Source of the DNA: Sandarakinorhabdus sp. AAP62
GTDB lineage: Bacteria > Pseudomonadota > Alphaproteobacteria > Sphingomonadales > Sphingomonadaceae
DNA: 64,000 bases
Assembly: GCF_000331225.1 (NCBI RefSeq)
Contig: NZ_ANFY01000005.1
Location: forward strand, 124,001-188,000
Direction of reading: 5' to 3'
Position numbers and translations under genes: made by a program. How positions within the stretch are numbered: the stretch's first letter is position 1; every line of letters starts with the position of its first letter. Under the pieces are notes generated by a model. That model had not been told where the DNA came from, ran no database searches, and saw only the letters and a list, made by a program, of their open reading frames with translations. This document shows positions 7,511-17,387 of the stretch, piece by piece.

Positions 7511-9346
7511 TCACTCGACCGTCACCGATTTGGCGAGGTTGCGCGGCTGATCGACGTCGGTGCCCTTGGCCACGGCGACATGATAGGCCAGCAACTGCAC
7601 CGGAATGGCGCTGACCAGCGGGCTGATGAACGGATCGACCGTGGGCAGCGCCACGGCAGCGGCGGTGCCCTGGCCGTGGGTCGCAATGCCCTCGGCATCC
7701 GACAGCAGCACGACCTGGCCGCCGCGCGCCATCACTTCCTGCATGTTCGACACGGTCTTCTCGAAACGCGGGCCTGATGGCGCGATGACGATCACCGGCA
7801 CATGCTCGTCGATCAGCGCGATGGGGCCGTGCTTCAACTCGCCGGCCGCATAGCCTTCGGCGTGGATATAGCTGATTTCCTTCAGCTTCAGCGCGCCTTC
7901 CAGCGCCATCGGATAATCCGGGCCGCGGCCGATGTAGAGAATGTCGCGCGCCTTCGCCAAATTGGGGGCGAGGGCGGCGATGGCATCCTCGGTCTTCAGC
8001 GCCGCGTTCATTGCGGCTGGCACTTCGGTGAGCAGATGCACCAGCCTTGCTTCCTCGGCCGCATCCACCCGGCCCTTGGCCTTGCCCAGCGCGATGGCAA
8101 AGGCGGCCAGCACCGAAAGTTGGCAGGTGAAGGCCTTGGTGGAAGCGACGCCCACTTCCGGGCCGGCGTGGGTGGGCAGCAGCAGCTGCGTCTCGCGCGC
8201 CATCGTCGAGGTGGCGACATTGACCACCGCCGCCACCATCTGGCCGCCGGCCAGCGCATGGCGCAGCGCCGCCAGCGTGTCGGCCGTCTCGCCCGACTGG
8301 CTGATGAACAGGCACAGGCCGCCGTCTTCATAAACGGGGTCGCGATAGCGATATTCCGACGCGTTCTCGATGCTCACCGGCACCCGCGCCAGTTGCTCCA
8401 GCCAGTAACTGGCGACATGGCCTGCCAGCAGCGCGGTGCCGCAGGCGACGATCTGCACACGCTTCACGGCGGCGAGATCAAAGGGCAGGCCGGGCAGGGC
8501 GACGGTTTCGGCCAATGGGTCAAGATAGGCACCCAATGTCTGCGCCACCACGATCGGCTGCTCGTGGATTTCCTTTTCCATGTAGTGGCGGTGGTTGCCC
8601 TTCTCGATCACCGCCGCACTGGCCGACGAGGTGATGAAGGCGCGTGTCACCGGCTGGTCATTCGCATCGAAGATGGCGACGCTGTCGGTGGTCAGCCGCA
8701 CCCAGTCACCTTCTTCCAGATAGGCGATGCGGTTGGTGAAGGGCGCAAGGCCGAGGGCGTCGGACCCCAGAAACATCTCGCCGTCACCACGCCCGACCAC
8801 CAGCGGTGAACCGCGCCGCGCGCCATAGATGATGCCGGGGTGATTGCGGAACAGGATCGCGAAACTGAACGCACCGTGCAGGCGCTTCAGCGTCGCTGCA
8901 ACCGCCGCATCCGGCGAGGCGCCGTTCGCCAGCGCCAGTTCAAGCAGGTGGGCGACGACTTCGGTATCGGTGTCGCTGCTCAGCGTGCGCCCGGCAGCCA
9001 GCACTTCGGCGCGCAGCGGCTTGAAATTCTCGATGATGCCGTTGTGGACAAGGCAGACATTTTCCGTCGCATGCGGGTGGGCATTGTCCCGCGTTGGCGC
9101 GCCGTGGGTGGCCCAGCGGGTGTGGGCAATGCCGATGCGGCCGGGCAGGGGGGAGAGGGCCAGTTCGCGGGCCAGATTGGCGAGTTTGCCGGGCGCGCGG
9201 CGGCGGTCCATCAACGCCCCGGACCCAGTCACTTCTATGGTCGCAATGCCCGCGCTGTCATAGCCGCGATACTCAAGCCGGCGCAGGCCATCAACCAGCC
9301 GGTCCGCCACCGCTTCGCCTGATACGATGCCGATGATACCGCACAT
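7511..9346 (-). CDS. glmS: Glutamine--fructose-6-phosphate aminotransferase (isomerizing)
   Basis: Makes glucosamine-6-phosphate from fructose-6-phosphate and glutamine, the first step to UDP-GlcNAc for peptidoglycan and lipid A. The product is 611 residues, the usual length. The N-terminal glutaminase starts MCGIIGIVSG with catalytic Cys2, and two SIS sugar-isomerase domains follow (SQSGETADT, STKAFTCQL) with the C-terminal PRNLAKSVTVE that closes the active site. The start lies one base after the glmU stop, so translation is probably coupled. No glmS ribozyme is expected or seen in this lineage. Confidence 0.98.
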   Translation of the reverse strand: MCGIIGIVSGEAVADRLVDGLRRLEYRGYDSAGIATIEVTGSGALMDRRRAPGKLANLARELALSPLPGRIGIAHTRWATHGAPTRDNAHPHATENVCLVHNGIIENFKPLRAEVLAAGRTLSSDTDTEVVAHLLELALANGASPDAAVAATLKRLHGAFSFAILFRNHPGIIYGARRGSPLVVGRGDGEMFLGSDALGLAPFTNRIAYLEEGDWVRLTTDSVAIFDANDQPVTRAFITSSASAAVIEKGNHRHYMEKEIHEQPIVVAQTLGAYLDPLAETVALPGLPFDLAAVKRVQIVACGTALLAGHVASYWLEQLARVPVSIENASEYRYRDPVYEDGGLCLFISQSGETADTLAALRHALAGGQMVAAVVNVATSTMARETQLLLPTHAGPEVGVASTKAFTCQLSVLAAFAIALGKAKGRVDAAEEARLVHLLTEVPAAMNAALKTEDAIAALAPNLAKARDILYIGRGPDYPMALEGALKLKEISYIHAEGYAAGELKHGPIALIDEHVPVIVIAPSGPRFEKTVSNMQEVMARGGQVVLLSDAEGIATHGQGTAAAVALPTVDPFISPLVSAIPVQLLAYHVAVAKGTDVDQPRNLAKSVTVE

Positions 9347-9347
9347 G

Positions 9348-10703
9348 TCACTTGCCCTTTTTCGCCGACTGGATGCTGCGGAAACGCGCCGCCCAGCCGG
9401 GTTTTTCGCTCTGTTCGGGGCGCACCAGCGCCAGCGCATCGCCGCTGACATCGCGGGTGACCGTGCTGCCGGCCGCCACGATGGCACCATCGCCAATGTT
9501 CACCGGCGCCACCAGCGCGCTGTTCGATCCGATGAAGGCGCCGGCGCCGATCACCGTCTGATATTTGAAGAAGCCATCATAGTTGCAGGTGATGGTGCCG
9601 GCGCCGATATTGGCCCTGGCGCCCACCGTCACGTCGCCCAGATAGGTCAGGTGATTGGCCTTGGCGCCCTCGCCCAGCACGGCCTTCTTGGTCTCGACGA
9701 AATTGCCGATCTTGGCATTGGCGCCCAGCACCGTGCCCGGGCGCAGTCGCGCGAACGGGCCGATCTCGCAGCCCTCGCCGATGGTGGCGCCTTCGATGTG
9801 GCTGTGGGCCCGTATGCGCGCACCGCTGGCAATCTTCACCCCGGCGCCGAACACCACGAACGGTTCGATCTCCACATCGGCCGCAATTTCAGTGTCGGCG
9901 GCGAAAAACACGGTTTCGGGCGCCTGCATCGAAACGCCGGCGGCCATCAATTCGGCACGGCGGCGGCGCTGGAAAATCGCTTCCAGCGCGGCCAGTTCGG
10001 CGCGGCTGTTGGCACCGGCGACATCATCTGCCGCCGTCTCGATCACCACGCATGCCCGGCCGTCACCCAGCGCCAGGCCCACCACGTCGGGCAGATAATA
10101 TTCGCCTGCTGCATTATTGTTGGTGACGCGGGCGAGCAACGGGAACAGATCGGCGGCCCGCACCGCCATCAGGCCGCTGTTGCACAATGTTTCTGCCCGT
10201 TCAGCGGGGGAGGCGTCCTTGTATTCCACCATCTTCCGGATCGCGCCATTGCCTGCGATGATGCGACCATAGGCACCCGGATTTTCTGGCCGGAACCCCA
10301 GCACCGACACCGCCACATCATCGGTCAGCGCATCGAGCAGCCGCTGCATGGTCGCGGCCGGCACCAGCGGCGCATCGCCATAGAGCACCAGCACCTTGCC
10401 TTCGAATCCGGCCAGTTGCGGCGCTGCCAGCTGCACGGCATGGCCAGTGCCGAGTTGCGGCTGCTGCACCACCACATCTGGCCCAAGGCCGGAGTGGCCG
10501 GCGACTTCGGCTTCCACCTGCTCCTTCAACGCACCCACCACGATCACGGTGCGTGCCGGATTGAGGGTTGCCAGGCTGTCGGTCAGGTGGCGCAGCATCG
10601 GCTTGCCGGCAATGGCATGCAGCACCTTGTGGCGGGCCGATTTCATGCGCGTGCCCATGCCGGCGGCAAGGATGATGGCAGCAAAGGGGGCAGGGGATGT
10701 CAC
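9348..10703 (-). CDS. glmU: Bifunctional UDP-GlcNAc pyrophosphorylase / GlcN-1-P N-acetyltransferase
   Basis: Catalyses the last two steps to UDP-GlcNAc: acetylation of GlcN-1-P, then uridylyl transfer. The product is 451 residues from the GTG at 10703 (VTSPAPFAAIILAAG). The uridylyltransferase domain shows LAAGMGTRMKS near residues 13-23; from about 230 on, a left-handed beta-helix of hexapeptide repeats forms the acetyltransferase, ending in the usual Lys-rich tail. The frame extends upstream, but that part overlaps gph and is not family-like. It is first in a tight glmU-glmS operon on the minus strand, divergent from gph. Confidence 0.97.
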   Translation of the reverse strand: MTSPAPFAAIILAAGMGTRMKSARHKVLHAIAGKPMLRHLTDSLATLNPARTVIVVGALKEQVEAEVAGHSGLGPDVVVQQPQLGTGHAVQLAAPQLAGFEGKVLVLYGDAPLVPAATMQRLLDALTDDVAVSVLGFRPENPGAYGRIIAGNGAIRKMVEYKDASPAERAETLCNSGLMAVRAADLFPLLARVTNNNAAGEYYLPDVVGLALGDGRACVVIETAADDVAGANSRAELAALEAIFQRRRRAELMAAGVSMQAPETVFFAADTEIAADVEIEPFVVFGAGVKIASGARIRAHSHIEGATIGEGCEIGPFARLRPGTVLGANAKIGNFVETKKAVLGEGAKANHLTYLGDVTVGARANIGAGTITCNYDGFFKYQTVIGAGAFIGSNSALVAPVNIGDGAIVAAGSTVTRDVSGDALALVRPEQSEKPGWAARFRSIQSAKKGK

Positions 10704-10821
10704 GAACGCAGCCCTGCCATAATGGCCGGTGGTTGAAAAGCTTGGGGGGTTGAAAAGTGCCGCCACCCGGCGCAACGCCTGTCGCACGACTGCAATAATA
10801 GAAGTGCAAGGCCCAGCGCTC

Positions 10822-11493
10822 GTGACTTTGCCCCGTTCCATCCTGTTCGATCTCGACGGTACGCTCGTCGATACCGCGCCTGATCTGGCTGGCGCGATGA
10901 ACCATGTCCTCGCCGCCCATGGCCGCCCGCCCTTGCCGGCGGACGATGTGCGCCACCTCGTGGGCCATGGCGCGCGGGCGCTGGTGACGCGCGGGTTGGC
11001 GGCGACGGGGGATCCGGCGCTGCAGCTCGTTGAACCGTCGATGCCGCTGTTCCTGGCCCATTATGCCGCCAACATCGCCAATGATTCGCGTGCCTTCGAT
11101 GGCGTGGAGGCGGCACTGGATGCACTGGCCGATGCCGGCTGCCGGCTTGCCATCTGCACGAACAAGCCCACCCATCTTGCGGTAGCGCTGGTCGAAGCGC
11201 TCGGCTGGCAGCGGCGCTTTGCCGCCGTGATCGGGGCTACCAGTGTCGAACGGCCCAAGCCCGATGCCGGCCATGTCTTTGCCACGCTGGCCGCGGCTGG
11301 CGGCGTGGCGGATGATGCGGCGTTCGTCGGCGATTCCGCGACCGATGTGGGCGCGGCGCGCAATGCCGGCCTGCCGGTCGTGCTGGTCAGCTTCGGCTAT
11401 ACTGATCGGCCGGCGCATGAACTGGGCGGCGACATGGTGATCGATCATTATGATGCATTGCTGCCGGCCTTGCGGACGTTGCGGCGATGGTGA
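10822..11493 (+). CDS. gph: Phosphoglycolate phosphatase (HAD family)
   Basis: Removes phosphate from 2-phosphoglycolate produced by DNA repair or oxygenation reactions; a soluble HAD hydrolase with a helical cap. The GTG start at 10822 gives 223 residues with motif I (FDLDGTLVDTAPDL) at the N-terminus, ICTNKP as motif II, and FVGDSATDVGAARNAG as motif IV. The last 7 bp overlap phoR, so the gene is coupled to the phosphate sensor kinase. The gph identity rests on overall HAD IA similarity; another small phosphate ester is possible. Confidence 0.85.
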   Translation: MTLPRSILFDLDGTLVDTAPDLAGAMNHVLAAHGRPPLPADDVRHLVGHGARALVTRGLAATGDPALQLVEPSMPLFLAHYAANIANDSRAFDGVEAALDALADAGCRLAICTNKPTHLAVALVEALGWQRRFAAVIGATSVERPKPDAGHVFATLAAAGGVADDAAFVGDSATDVGAARNAGLPVVLVSFGYTDRPAHELGGDMVIDHYDALLPALRTLRRW

Positions 11494-12647
11494 CGGCGTT
11501 TGAACTGGCCTTGCTGGGCTTTGCCGCGCTGCTGCTGGGCTTCGTGCTCGGCCGCATGAGCGCGCCCGATCCGGGGCCGCCGGCGCTGCCCCCCGCGCCG
11601 GTCCCACCGCCGCCACCGCCGCTGCCATCGGCTGACCGCATCCACATCGAAAGCCTGAACGATGCAGCGCTGCTCACCCGTGGCCCGTTGGTGGAGGCCG
11701 CCAATGCCGCGGCCCGCGCCCTGTTCGGCAACCGCATTGTCGGCAGCGATCTTCGGCTGACCGTGCGTCACCCTGCGCTGCTGGATGCGGTGGAAGCGGT
11801 GATGGCCGGGCAGCTGGCCGAAGATCGCGAATTGACTGGTCTTGGCAGCGGCAATCGCAGTTTCCGCCTGCGCGTGGTGGGTGATGACGACGATGACGGC
11901 CCGATCCGCTGCCTGGTGCTGCTGGATGACATCACCCAATCCAAGGTGACCGAGCGCATGCGCGTCGATTTCGTCGCCAATGCCAGCCATGAACTGCGCA
12001 CGCCGCTGGCCACGCTGGCCGGCTTCATCGAAACGCTGCAGGGCCCGGCGGCAGAGGATGAACCGGCGCGGCAGCGTTTCCTGACCATCATGGCCACCGA
12101 AGCCGATCGCATGCGCCGCCTGATCGACGATCTGATGAGCCTGTCGCGCATTGAACTGGACAAGTTCGTGCGCCCCACCCAGCCGCTCGACCTGAAGGGC
12201 CTGGTCGCCGAAGTCGGCAGCACGCTGGCCATGCGACTGGAAGGCGACAGCCGCGCGCTGCTGATCGATGAACCGGTCGAGCTGCCGCGCGTGATCGCCG
12301 ATCGCGACCAGGTGCTGCAGGTGCTCTACAATCTGATTTCCAACGCGCTGAAATATGGCCGCAGCGGCACCCCGATCCGGGTCAGCCTGGCCAGCGTCGC
12401 CACCTCGCCGGGCGGCAGCGTGAAGGTGACGGTGGCCGATGAAGGCGATGGCATCGCGCCCGAGCATCTGCCGCGGCTGACCGAGCGTTTCTACCGCGTG
12501 GATTCCCAGCGCAGCCGCACGCTGGGCGGCACCGGGCTGGGGCTGGCCATCGTCAAGCATATCGTGGAACGGCACCGCGGCCGGTTGGAGATCGACAGCC
12601 GGCTGGGGGAAGGCACAAGCGTTTCGTTTACCTTGCCCATCGCCTGA
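11487..12647 (+). CDS. phoR: Phosphate regulon sensor histidine kinase PhoR
   Basis: Membrane histidine kinase that phosphorylates PhoB under phosphate shortage and is held off by PstSCAB-PhoU. The 386 residues comprise one hydrophobic helix at 6-22, a Pro-rich linker at about 28-48, a PAS-like region (about 50-150), the H-box with H168 in NASHELRTPL, the N-box with N286 in NLISNALKYG, and the G-boxes DEGDGIAPEH and GGTGLGLAIV. No periplasmic sensor domain is seen, as expected for PhoR. It overlaps gph by 7 bp and precedes the Pho box and pstS. It is named from its place before pst-phoU-phoB and its domain layout. Confidence 0.95.
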   Translation: MVTAFELALLGFAALLLGFVLGRMSAPDPGPPALPPAPVPPPPPPLPSADRIHIESLNDAALLTRGPLVEAANAAARALFGNRIVGSDLRLTVRHPALLDAVEAVMAGQLAEDRELTGLGSGNRSFRLRVVGDDDDDGPIRCLVLLDDITQSKVTERMRVDFVANASHELRTPLATLAGFIETLQGPAAEDEPARQRFLTIMATEADRMRRLIDDLMSLSRIELDKFVRPTQPLDLKGLVAEVGSTLAMRLEGDSRALLIDEPVELPRVIADRDQVLQVLYNLISNALKYGRSGTPIRVSLASVATSPGGSVKVTVADEGDGIAPEHLPRLTERFYRVDSQRSRTLGGTGLGLAIVKHIVERHRGRLEIDSRLGEGTSVSFTLPIA

Positions 12648-12672
12648 ACCATCCACAGGCGGCGTAACAAAT

Positions 12673-12712
12673 ATGTCACCAAAGCGTCATATGGCCCACA
12701 TCCGACGGTCAT
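12673..12712 (+). promoter_or_regulatory. Pho box upstream of pstS
   Basis: Three half-sites resembling CTGTCAT fall on the same helical face: ATGTCAC at 12673, GCGTCAT at 12684 (11 bp on) and CGGTCAT at 12706 (22 bp on). PhoB binds direct repeats spaced 11 bp, so this is a convincing site for induction of the pst operon under phosphate limitation. It lies 64-103 bp before the pstS start. Confidence 0.75.
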
Positions 12713-12775
12713 AAAGGCCGAGCCAGTGGGGCAGAAGGACGGGACTGCGAGTCGCCTGGCCATGACCCCAAGAGG

Positions 12776-13840
12776 ATGGATTTCTTGCTTCCAAGCCGCG
12801 CGTCTGCCGCCTTCGGTTTCGGCCTGGCTGCCTTTTTGGCGGCAGGGCTTGCGGCCTGTTCGGGCGGCAGTCGTACGCAGATCCGCATCGTTGGTTCGTC
12901 CACCGTCTATCCCTTCACCACGGCCGTGGCGGAACAGTTCAAGCGCAAGTGGACGGAATTTCCGGCGCCCATCGTCGAATCGACCGGCACCGGCGGCGGC
13001 ATCAAGCTGATGTGTGCCGGCCTTGGCGCGCAATTCCCCGATGCCGCCAACGCGTCCCGTCGCATCAAGAAAAGCGAAGTCGATGATTGCGCCAAGCATG
13101 GCGTGAAGGGCCTGATCGAATTGCAGGTCGGCATCGATGGCCTGGTCATCGCCCAGTCCCGCGAAGCCAATTTCCCGTCGCTCACGGAACGCGATGTCTA
13201 TCTGGCGCTGGCCGCCAATCCGTTCGGCAAGGGGCCCAATCGGGCGCGCACCTGGAAGGATGTGAACCCGGCGCTGCCCGACATCCGCATCGAGGTGATC
13301 GGCCCGCCGCCGACCAGCGGCACGCGCGACAGCTTCAACGAGCTGTACATGCTGAAGGGCTGCAACACGGAAGCCGCGATGAAGGATCTGAAGGCGCGCG
13401 ACGAGAGCGCCCACAAGCAGATCTGCGAGAAGGTGCGCGAAGATGGTGCCTATGTGGAAGGCGGCGAGAACGACAATCTGATCGTGCAGAAGGTATCGGC
13501 CAATCCGCAGGCGCTGGGCGTGTTCGGCTTTTCCTTCATGGAAGAGAATAGCGACCGCGTGAAGGATGTGCCGCTGTCCGGCGTCACCGCCACCTACGAG
13601 AATATCTCCAGCGGCCGTTTCCCGGCGTCGCGGCCGCTCTATCTCTATGTGAAGGTGCAGCACGTGCCGGCGGTGCGCGGCATGCGCGAGTTCCTGGCCG
13701 AATATGCGCGGGAATCGACCTGGGGCCGTGAAGGCTATCTGGCCAGAAAGGGCCTGGTGGCCGCACCGGAAGCCATCCGCCGCGCCGGTGAAACCACGGC
13801 CCGCAACCTGACCGCGATGGACGAAGGTGCCCTGCAATGA
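12776..13840 (+). CDS. pstS: Phosphate-binding protein PstS
   Basis: Periplasmic phosphate-binding component of the PstSCAB ABC importer. The product is 354 residues. A signal sequence ends in a lipobox LAAC with C28, so the mature protein is probably lipid-anchored. The phosphate-binding loops are visible as IVGSSTVYPF at about 38-47, STGTGGGIK, and TSGTRDSFNELY. It is longer than classical E. coli-type PstS and belongs to the alphaproteobacterial type. The ATG at 12776 follows AGAGGAT-like sequence. Its stop overlaps the pstC start (ATGA). Confidence 0.95.
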   Translation: MDFLLPSRASAAFGFGLAAFLAAGLAACSGGSRTQIRIVGSSTVYPFTTAVAEQFKRKWTEFPAPIVESTGTGGGIKLMCAGLGAQFPDAANASRRIKKSEVDDCAKHGVKGLIELQVGIDGLVIAQSREANFPSLTERDVYLALAANPFGKGPNRARTWKDVNPALPDIRIEVIGPPPTSGTRDSFNELYMLKGCNTEAAMKDLKARDESAHKQICEKVREDGAYVEGGENDNLIVQKVSANPQALGVFGFSFMEENSDRVKDVPLSGVTATYENISSGRFPASRPLYLYVKVQHVPAVRGMREFLAEYARESTWGREGYLARKGLVAAPEAIRRAGETTARNLTAMDEGALQ

Positions 13841-15231
13841 GGTTGCTGATCGCCCTTGCGCTGGTGCTGGGCCTGGCGGGCCTGGCCTATCTGGCTGGCC
13901 GTTCCCGCGGCAACCGCATGGTGGTGGCGGCCGGTGGCCGGATCGGGGCGGTGCATTCGCGGCCCGTCTATCATGGTGCCTATGTCGCGGTGTTGGCACT
14001 GGCGCCGGCGCTGCTGGTGCTGGCCGGTTGGGGCATGGTGGGCGAAGGCCTGATCGAGGGCCAGGTGCTGGGCAGCCTGACAGCCGCCGAGCGGCCAGCT
14101 TCTGGCAACGACAGCGATGCGCTGATGAACGAAGTGCGCGGCCTGGTGAATGGCGATCTGCCGCAAGCTTTCAACCCGCTCGCGCCGCGACTGGCGCCGG
14201 TCTATGCGGCAGCCCGAACCAACGGCGATCTGCTCGCCGGCGCACTGGCGGTGGCCCTGCTGGCGATGGGCGGCCTGTGGGGCTGGTCGCGGCTGCGCCC
14301 GGATTTCCGCGCCCGCAACCGCGTGGAAATCCAGGTGCGCGCACTGCTGCTGATCGCGTCGATCGTGGCGATCCTGACGACTTTCGGCATTGTGCTGTCG
14401 CTGATCTTTGAATCGATCCGCTTCTTCCAGCTGGTGTCCCCGGTCGAATTCCTCACCGGTCTGGCCTGGAGCCCGCAGACGGCGATCCGCGCCGATCAGG
14501 TTGGTTCCACCGGCGCGTTCGGGGCGGTGCCGCTGTTCTGGGGCACGATCTTCATCGGCGCCATCATCGCCATGGCCGTGGCCATCCCGCTCGGCCTGAT
14601 GTCGGCGATCTATCTTACCCAATATGCTGATCCGCGCCTGCGCAAATGGCTGAAGCCGATCCTGGAACTGCTCGCCGGGGTGCCCACGGTGGTTTACGGC
14701 TTCTTCGCCGCGCTCACCATCGCGCCGCTGGTGCGCAGCTTTGCCGTGGCGCTGGGGATGACCGATGCCTCATCCGATTCCGCGCTGGCCGCCGGGCTGG
14801 TGATGGGGGTGATGATCATTCCCTTCGTCTCCTCGATGGCCGATGATGCGCTGGCCGCCGTGCCGCGCGCCATGCGCGATGGCAGCCTGGCCATGGGCGC
14901 CACCCCATCGGAAACCGTGAAGAAGGTGATGGTGCCCGCGGCGCTGCCCGGCATCATGGGCGGCGTGCTGCTGGCGGTGAGCCGCGCCATCGGCGAGACG
15001 ATGATCGTGGTGATGGCGGCAGGGCTTGCGGCCAATCTCACCGCCAATCCGTTCAGCAGCGTCACCACCGTCACCACCCAAATCGTCGCGCTGCTCACCG
15101 GGGACCAGGAGTTTGACAGCGCCAAGACGCTTTCGGCCTTTGCACTGGGGCTGGTGCTGTTCGTGATGACGCTGATCCTCAACATCTATGCGCTCGCCGT
15201 GGTGAAGCGCTATCGCGAGGCCTACGAGTGA
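13837..15231 (+). CDS. pstC: Phosphate ABC transporter permease PstC
   Basis: One of the two inner-membrane permeases of PstSCAB. At 464 residues it is longer than the about 320 of E. coli PstC: residues 1-180 carry three hydrophobic segments and a loop before the conserved permease core, a layout found in other alphaproteobacteria. The EAA-type loop that contacts PstB is recognisable (AVPRAMRDGSLAMGATPSET), as is the gate region VSRAIGETMIVVMAAG. Its start overlaps pstS by 4 bp, and its stop abuts or overlaps pstA. Confidence 0.95.
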   Translation: MRLLIALALVLGLAGLAYLAGRSRGNRMVVAAGGRIGAVHSRPVYHGAYVAVLALAPALLVLAGWGMVGEGLIEGQVLGSLTAAERPASGNDSDALMNEVRGLVNGDLPQAFNPLAPRLAPVYAAARTNGDLLAGALAVALLAMGGLWGWSRLRPDFRARNRVEIQVRALLLIASIVAILTTFGIVLSLIFESIRFFQLVSPVEFLTGLAWSPQTAIRADQVGSTGAFGAVPLFWGTIFIGAIIAMAVAIPLGLMSAIYLTQYADPRLRKWLKPILELLAGVPTVVYGFFAALTIAPLVRSFAVALGMTDASSDSALAAGLVMGVMIIPFVSSMADDALAAVPRAMRDGSLAMGATPSETVKKVMVPAALPGIMGGVLLAVSRAIGETMIVVMAAGLAANLTANPFSSVTTVTTQIVALLTGDQEFDSAKTLSAFALGLVLFVMTLILNIYALAVVKRYREAYE

Positions 15232-16553
15232 TGGCGACAGTGTCGAGTCCCTTGGCCGCCCCTGCCGCGCCCATCGCCGAGCGCCAGCCCACCGACTGGA
15301 CGACCCCGGCCATGCAGTCGCGCATCGCCGCGCGCTACCGCGCTGAACGCAATTTCCGCCGCCTGGGTGCCGCAGCGCTGGTGATTGCCGCCAGCTTCCT
15401 CGCTTTCCTGCTGTTCACCATCGTGCGCGATGGCTGGACCGGTTTCCAGCGCACCGAAACCCGCATCGACGTGCAGTTTGATGCCGCCACGCTTGGCGTT
15501 GATCCGGCAGCGGTGGCGGGTCCGCAGGGGCAGTCCCTGCTGGCCCGTGCCGACTATCAGGCGCTGCTGCTGAAGGCGGCCGAACAACTCGGCCCGGCCG
15601 ATGGCACGCTGTCGGATGCGGCGTGGATGGAATTGCGCGAAGCGTTGATGGACAATCCCGCTCTGCTCGGCAAGCGCGCCAGCCTGTGGGTGCCGGTGCG
15701 ATCGTCGATCGATCTGCTGGCCAAGGGCAAATATGATCTGACAGCGCCCGCCGAAAGCCGCGGCGTCACTGATCGCGAAGTCTCCGATTGGCGCTGGCTG
15801 GAAAAGGCTGGCCGGCTGCGCACCGGCTTCAACACCACCTTCCTGTTCGGCGCCGATTCCACCGAGCCGGAACTGGCCGGCATCGGCGGCGCCGCCCTGG
15901 GCTCGCTGCTCACGCTGGCGGTGACCATCGCGATTGCCTTCCCGCTGGGGGTGTTTTCGGCGGTGTGGCTGGAGGAATTCGCCCCCAAGGGCCGGCTGGC
16001 CGACATCATCGAGCTGTCGATCAACAATCTCGCCGCCGTGCCGTCGATCATCTTCGGCCTGCTCGGCCTCGCCTTCTTCCTGAATTTTGCCGGGATGCCG
16101 CGATCGGCGCCGCTGGTGGGCGGTATCACGCTGGCGCTGATGATCATGCCGGTGATCGTGATCGCCTCGCGCGTGGCGATCAAGGCGGTGCCGCCGTCGA
16201 TCCGCGATGCCGCGCTGGGCATCGGCGCCTCACCGATCCAGGTGGTGTTCCACCATGTGCTGCCGCTGGCGCTGCCCGGCATCATGACCGGCACCATCAT
16301 CGGTATCGCCCGCGCGCTGGGGGAAACCGCGCCGCTGCTGCTGATCGGCATGCGCGCCTTCGTCACCGATGTGCCGCAGGGCTTCACGTCGCCGGCCACG
16401 GTGCTGCCGATGCAGGTATTCCTGTGGTCCGATGATGTGCAGCGCGGCTTTGTCGAGAAAACCTCGGCGGCCATCATGGTGCTGATGCTGGTGCTGATCG
16501 CCATGAACAGCCTGGCCATCTATCTTCGCAACCGTTTCGAGAGGCGCTGGTGA
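15231..16553 (+). CDS. pstA: Phosphate ABC transporter permease PstA
   Basis: Second permease of the phosphate importer. The product is 440 residues from the ATG at 15231, which shares its A with the pstC stop; a GTG one codon upstream (15228) is an alternative. The extended N-terminal part (to about 215) has one helix near 43-65 and a periplasmic stretch, then follow the permease helices with the coupling loop [20 protein letters not shown] and [14 protein letters not shown]. It overlaps the pstB GTG by 4 bp. Confidence 0.95.
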   Translation: MATVSSPLAAPAAPIAERQPTDWTTPAMQSRIAARYRAERNFRRLGAAALVIAASFLAFLLFTIVRDGWTGFQRTETRIDVQFDAATLGVDPAAVAGPQGQSLLARADYQALLLKAAEQLGPADGTLSDAAWMELREALMDNPALLGKRASLWVPVRSSIDLLAKGKYDLTAPAESRGVTDREVSDWRWLEKAGRLRTGFNTTFLFGADSTEPELAGIGGAALGSLLTLAVTIAIAFPLGVFSAVWLEEFAPKGRLADIIELSINNLAAVPSIIFGLLGLAFFLNFAGMPRSAPLVGGITLALMIMPVIVIASRVAIKAVPPSIRDAALGIGASPIQVVFHHVLPLALPGIMTGTIIGIARALGETAPLLLIGMRAFVTDVPQGFTSPATVLPMQVFLWSDDVQRGFVEKTSAAIMVLMLVLIAMNSLAIYLRNRFERRW

Positions 16554-17350
16554 ACCAGAACCCTGCCCCAAAGCCGGCAATCGGCCACAATGCCGTCCCC
16601 AAGATGACGGCGCGTGATGTCAACGTTTTCTATGGCCAGAAACAGGCCATCAAGAACGTCTCCATCGATATTTCGGCCGAACATGTGACGGCGTTCATCG
16701 GCCCGTCGGGCTGTGGCAAGTCCACTTTCCTGCGCTGCCTCAACCGCATGAACGACACGGTAGACGGCGCCCGCGTCGAAGGCCGCATCGAACTCGACGG
16801 CGAGGATGTCTATGCCAGCAACATGGACGTGGTGCAGCTGCGCGCCCGCGTTGGCATGGTGTTCCAGAAGCCCAATCCGTTTCCCAAGTCGATTTATGAG
16901 AATGTCGCCTATGGCCCGCGTCTGCATGGCCTGGCCCGGTCCAAGGCCGACATGGACGAGATTGTGGAATCCGCCCTCAAGCGCGCCGGCCTGTGGGATG
17001 AAGCCAAGGATCGCCTGGGCGAAAGCGGCACCGCCATGTCGGGCGGGCAGCAGCAGCGCCTGTGCATCGCGCGCGCCATCGCGGTTGATCCCGAAGTCAT
17101 CCTGATGGACGAGCCCTGCTCCGCGCTTGATCCCATCGCAACGGCCCGCATCGAGGAACTGATCGACGAACTGCGTGGCCGATATGCCATCGTCATCGTC
17201 ACCCACAACATGCAGCAGGCCGCCCGCGTTTCCCAGAAGACGGCTTTTTTCCATCTCGGCACGCTGGTGGAGTATGATGACACGTCGTCGATCTTCACCA
17301 ACCCGAAGGCGACCCGCACCAAGGATTACATCACCGGACGTTACGGCTGA
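16550..17350 (+). CDS. pstB: Phosphate ABC transporter ATPase PstB
   Basis: Cytosolic ATPase that drives phosphate import and relays flux to PhoU/PhoR. The product is 266 residues from a GTG overlapping the pstA stop. Walker [10 protein letters not shown] is at 51-59, followed by the Q-loop in [11 protein letters not shown], the signature [14 protein letters not shown], Walker B VILMDEP and the switch His in [12 protein letters not shown]. All motifs are intact and the length is normal. It is followed 37 bp later by phoU. Confidence 0.98.
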   Translation: MNQNPAPKPAIGHNAVPKMTARDVNVFYGQKQAIKNVSIDISAEHVTAFIGPSGCGKSTFLRCLNRMNDTVDGARVEGRIELDGEDVYASNMDVVQLRARVGMVFQKPNPFPKSIYENVAYGPRLHGLARSKADMDEIVESALKRAGLWDEAKDRLGESGTAMSGGQQQRLCIARAIAVDPEVILMDEPCSALDPIATARIEELIDELRGRYAIVIVTHNMQQAARVSQKTAFFHLGTLVEYDDTSSIFTNPKATRTKDYITGRYG

Positions 17351-17387
17351 TCCGCCCCCGATCCGCCGCCCCTGAAAGGCACCTGCC

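Noticed and set aside
9346-9350. A glmS ribozyme before glmS
   Set aside because: glmS starts one base after glmU, leaving no leader; this ribozyme is a feature of Gram-positive bacteria.
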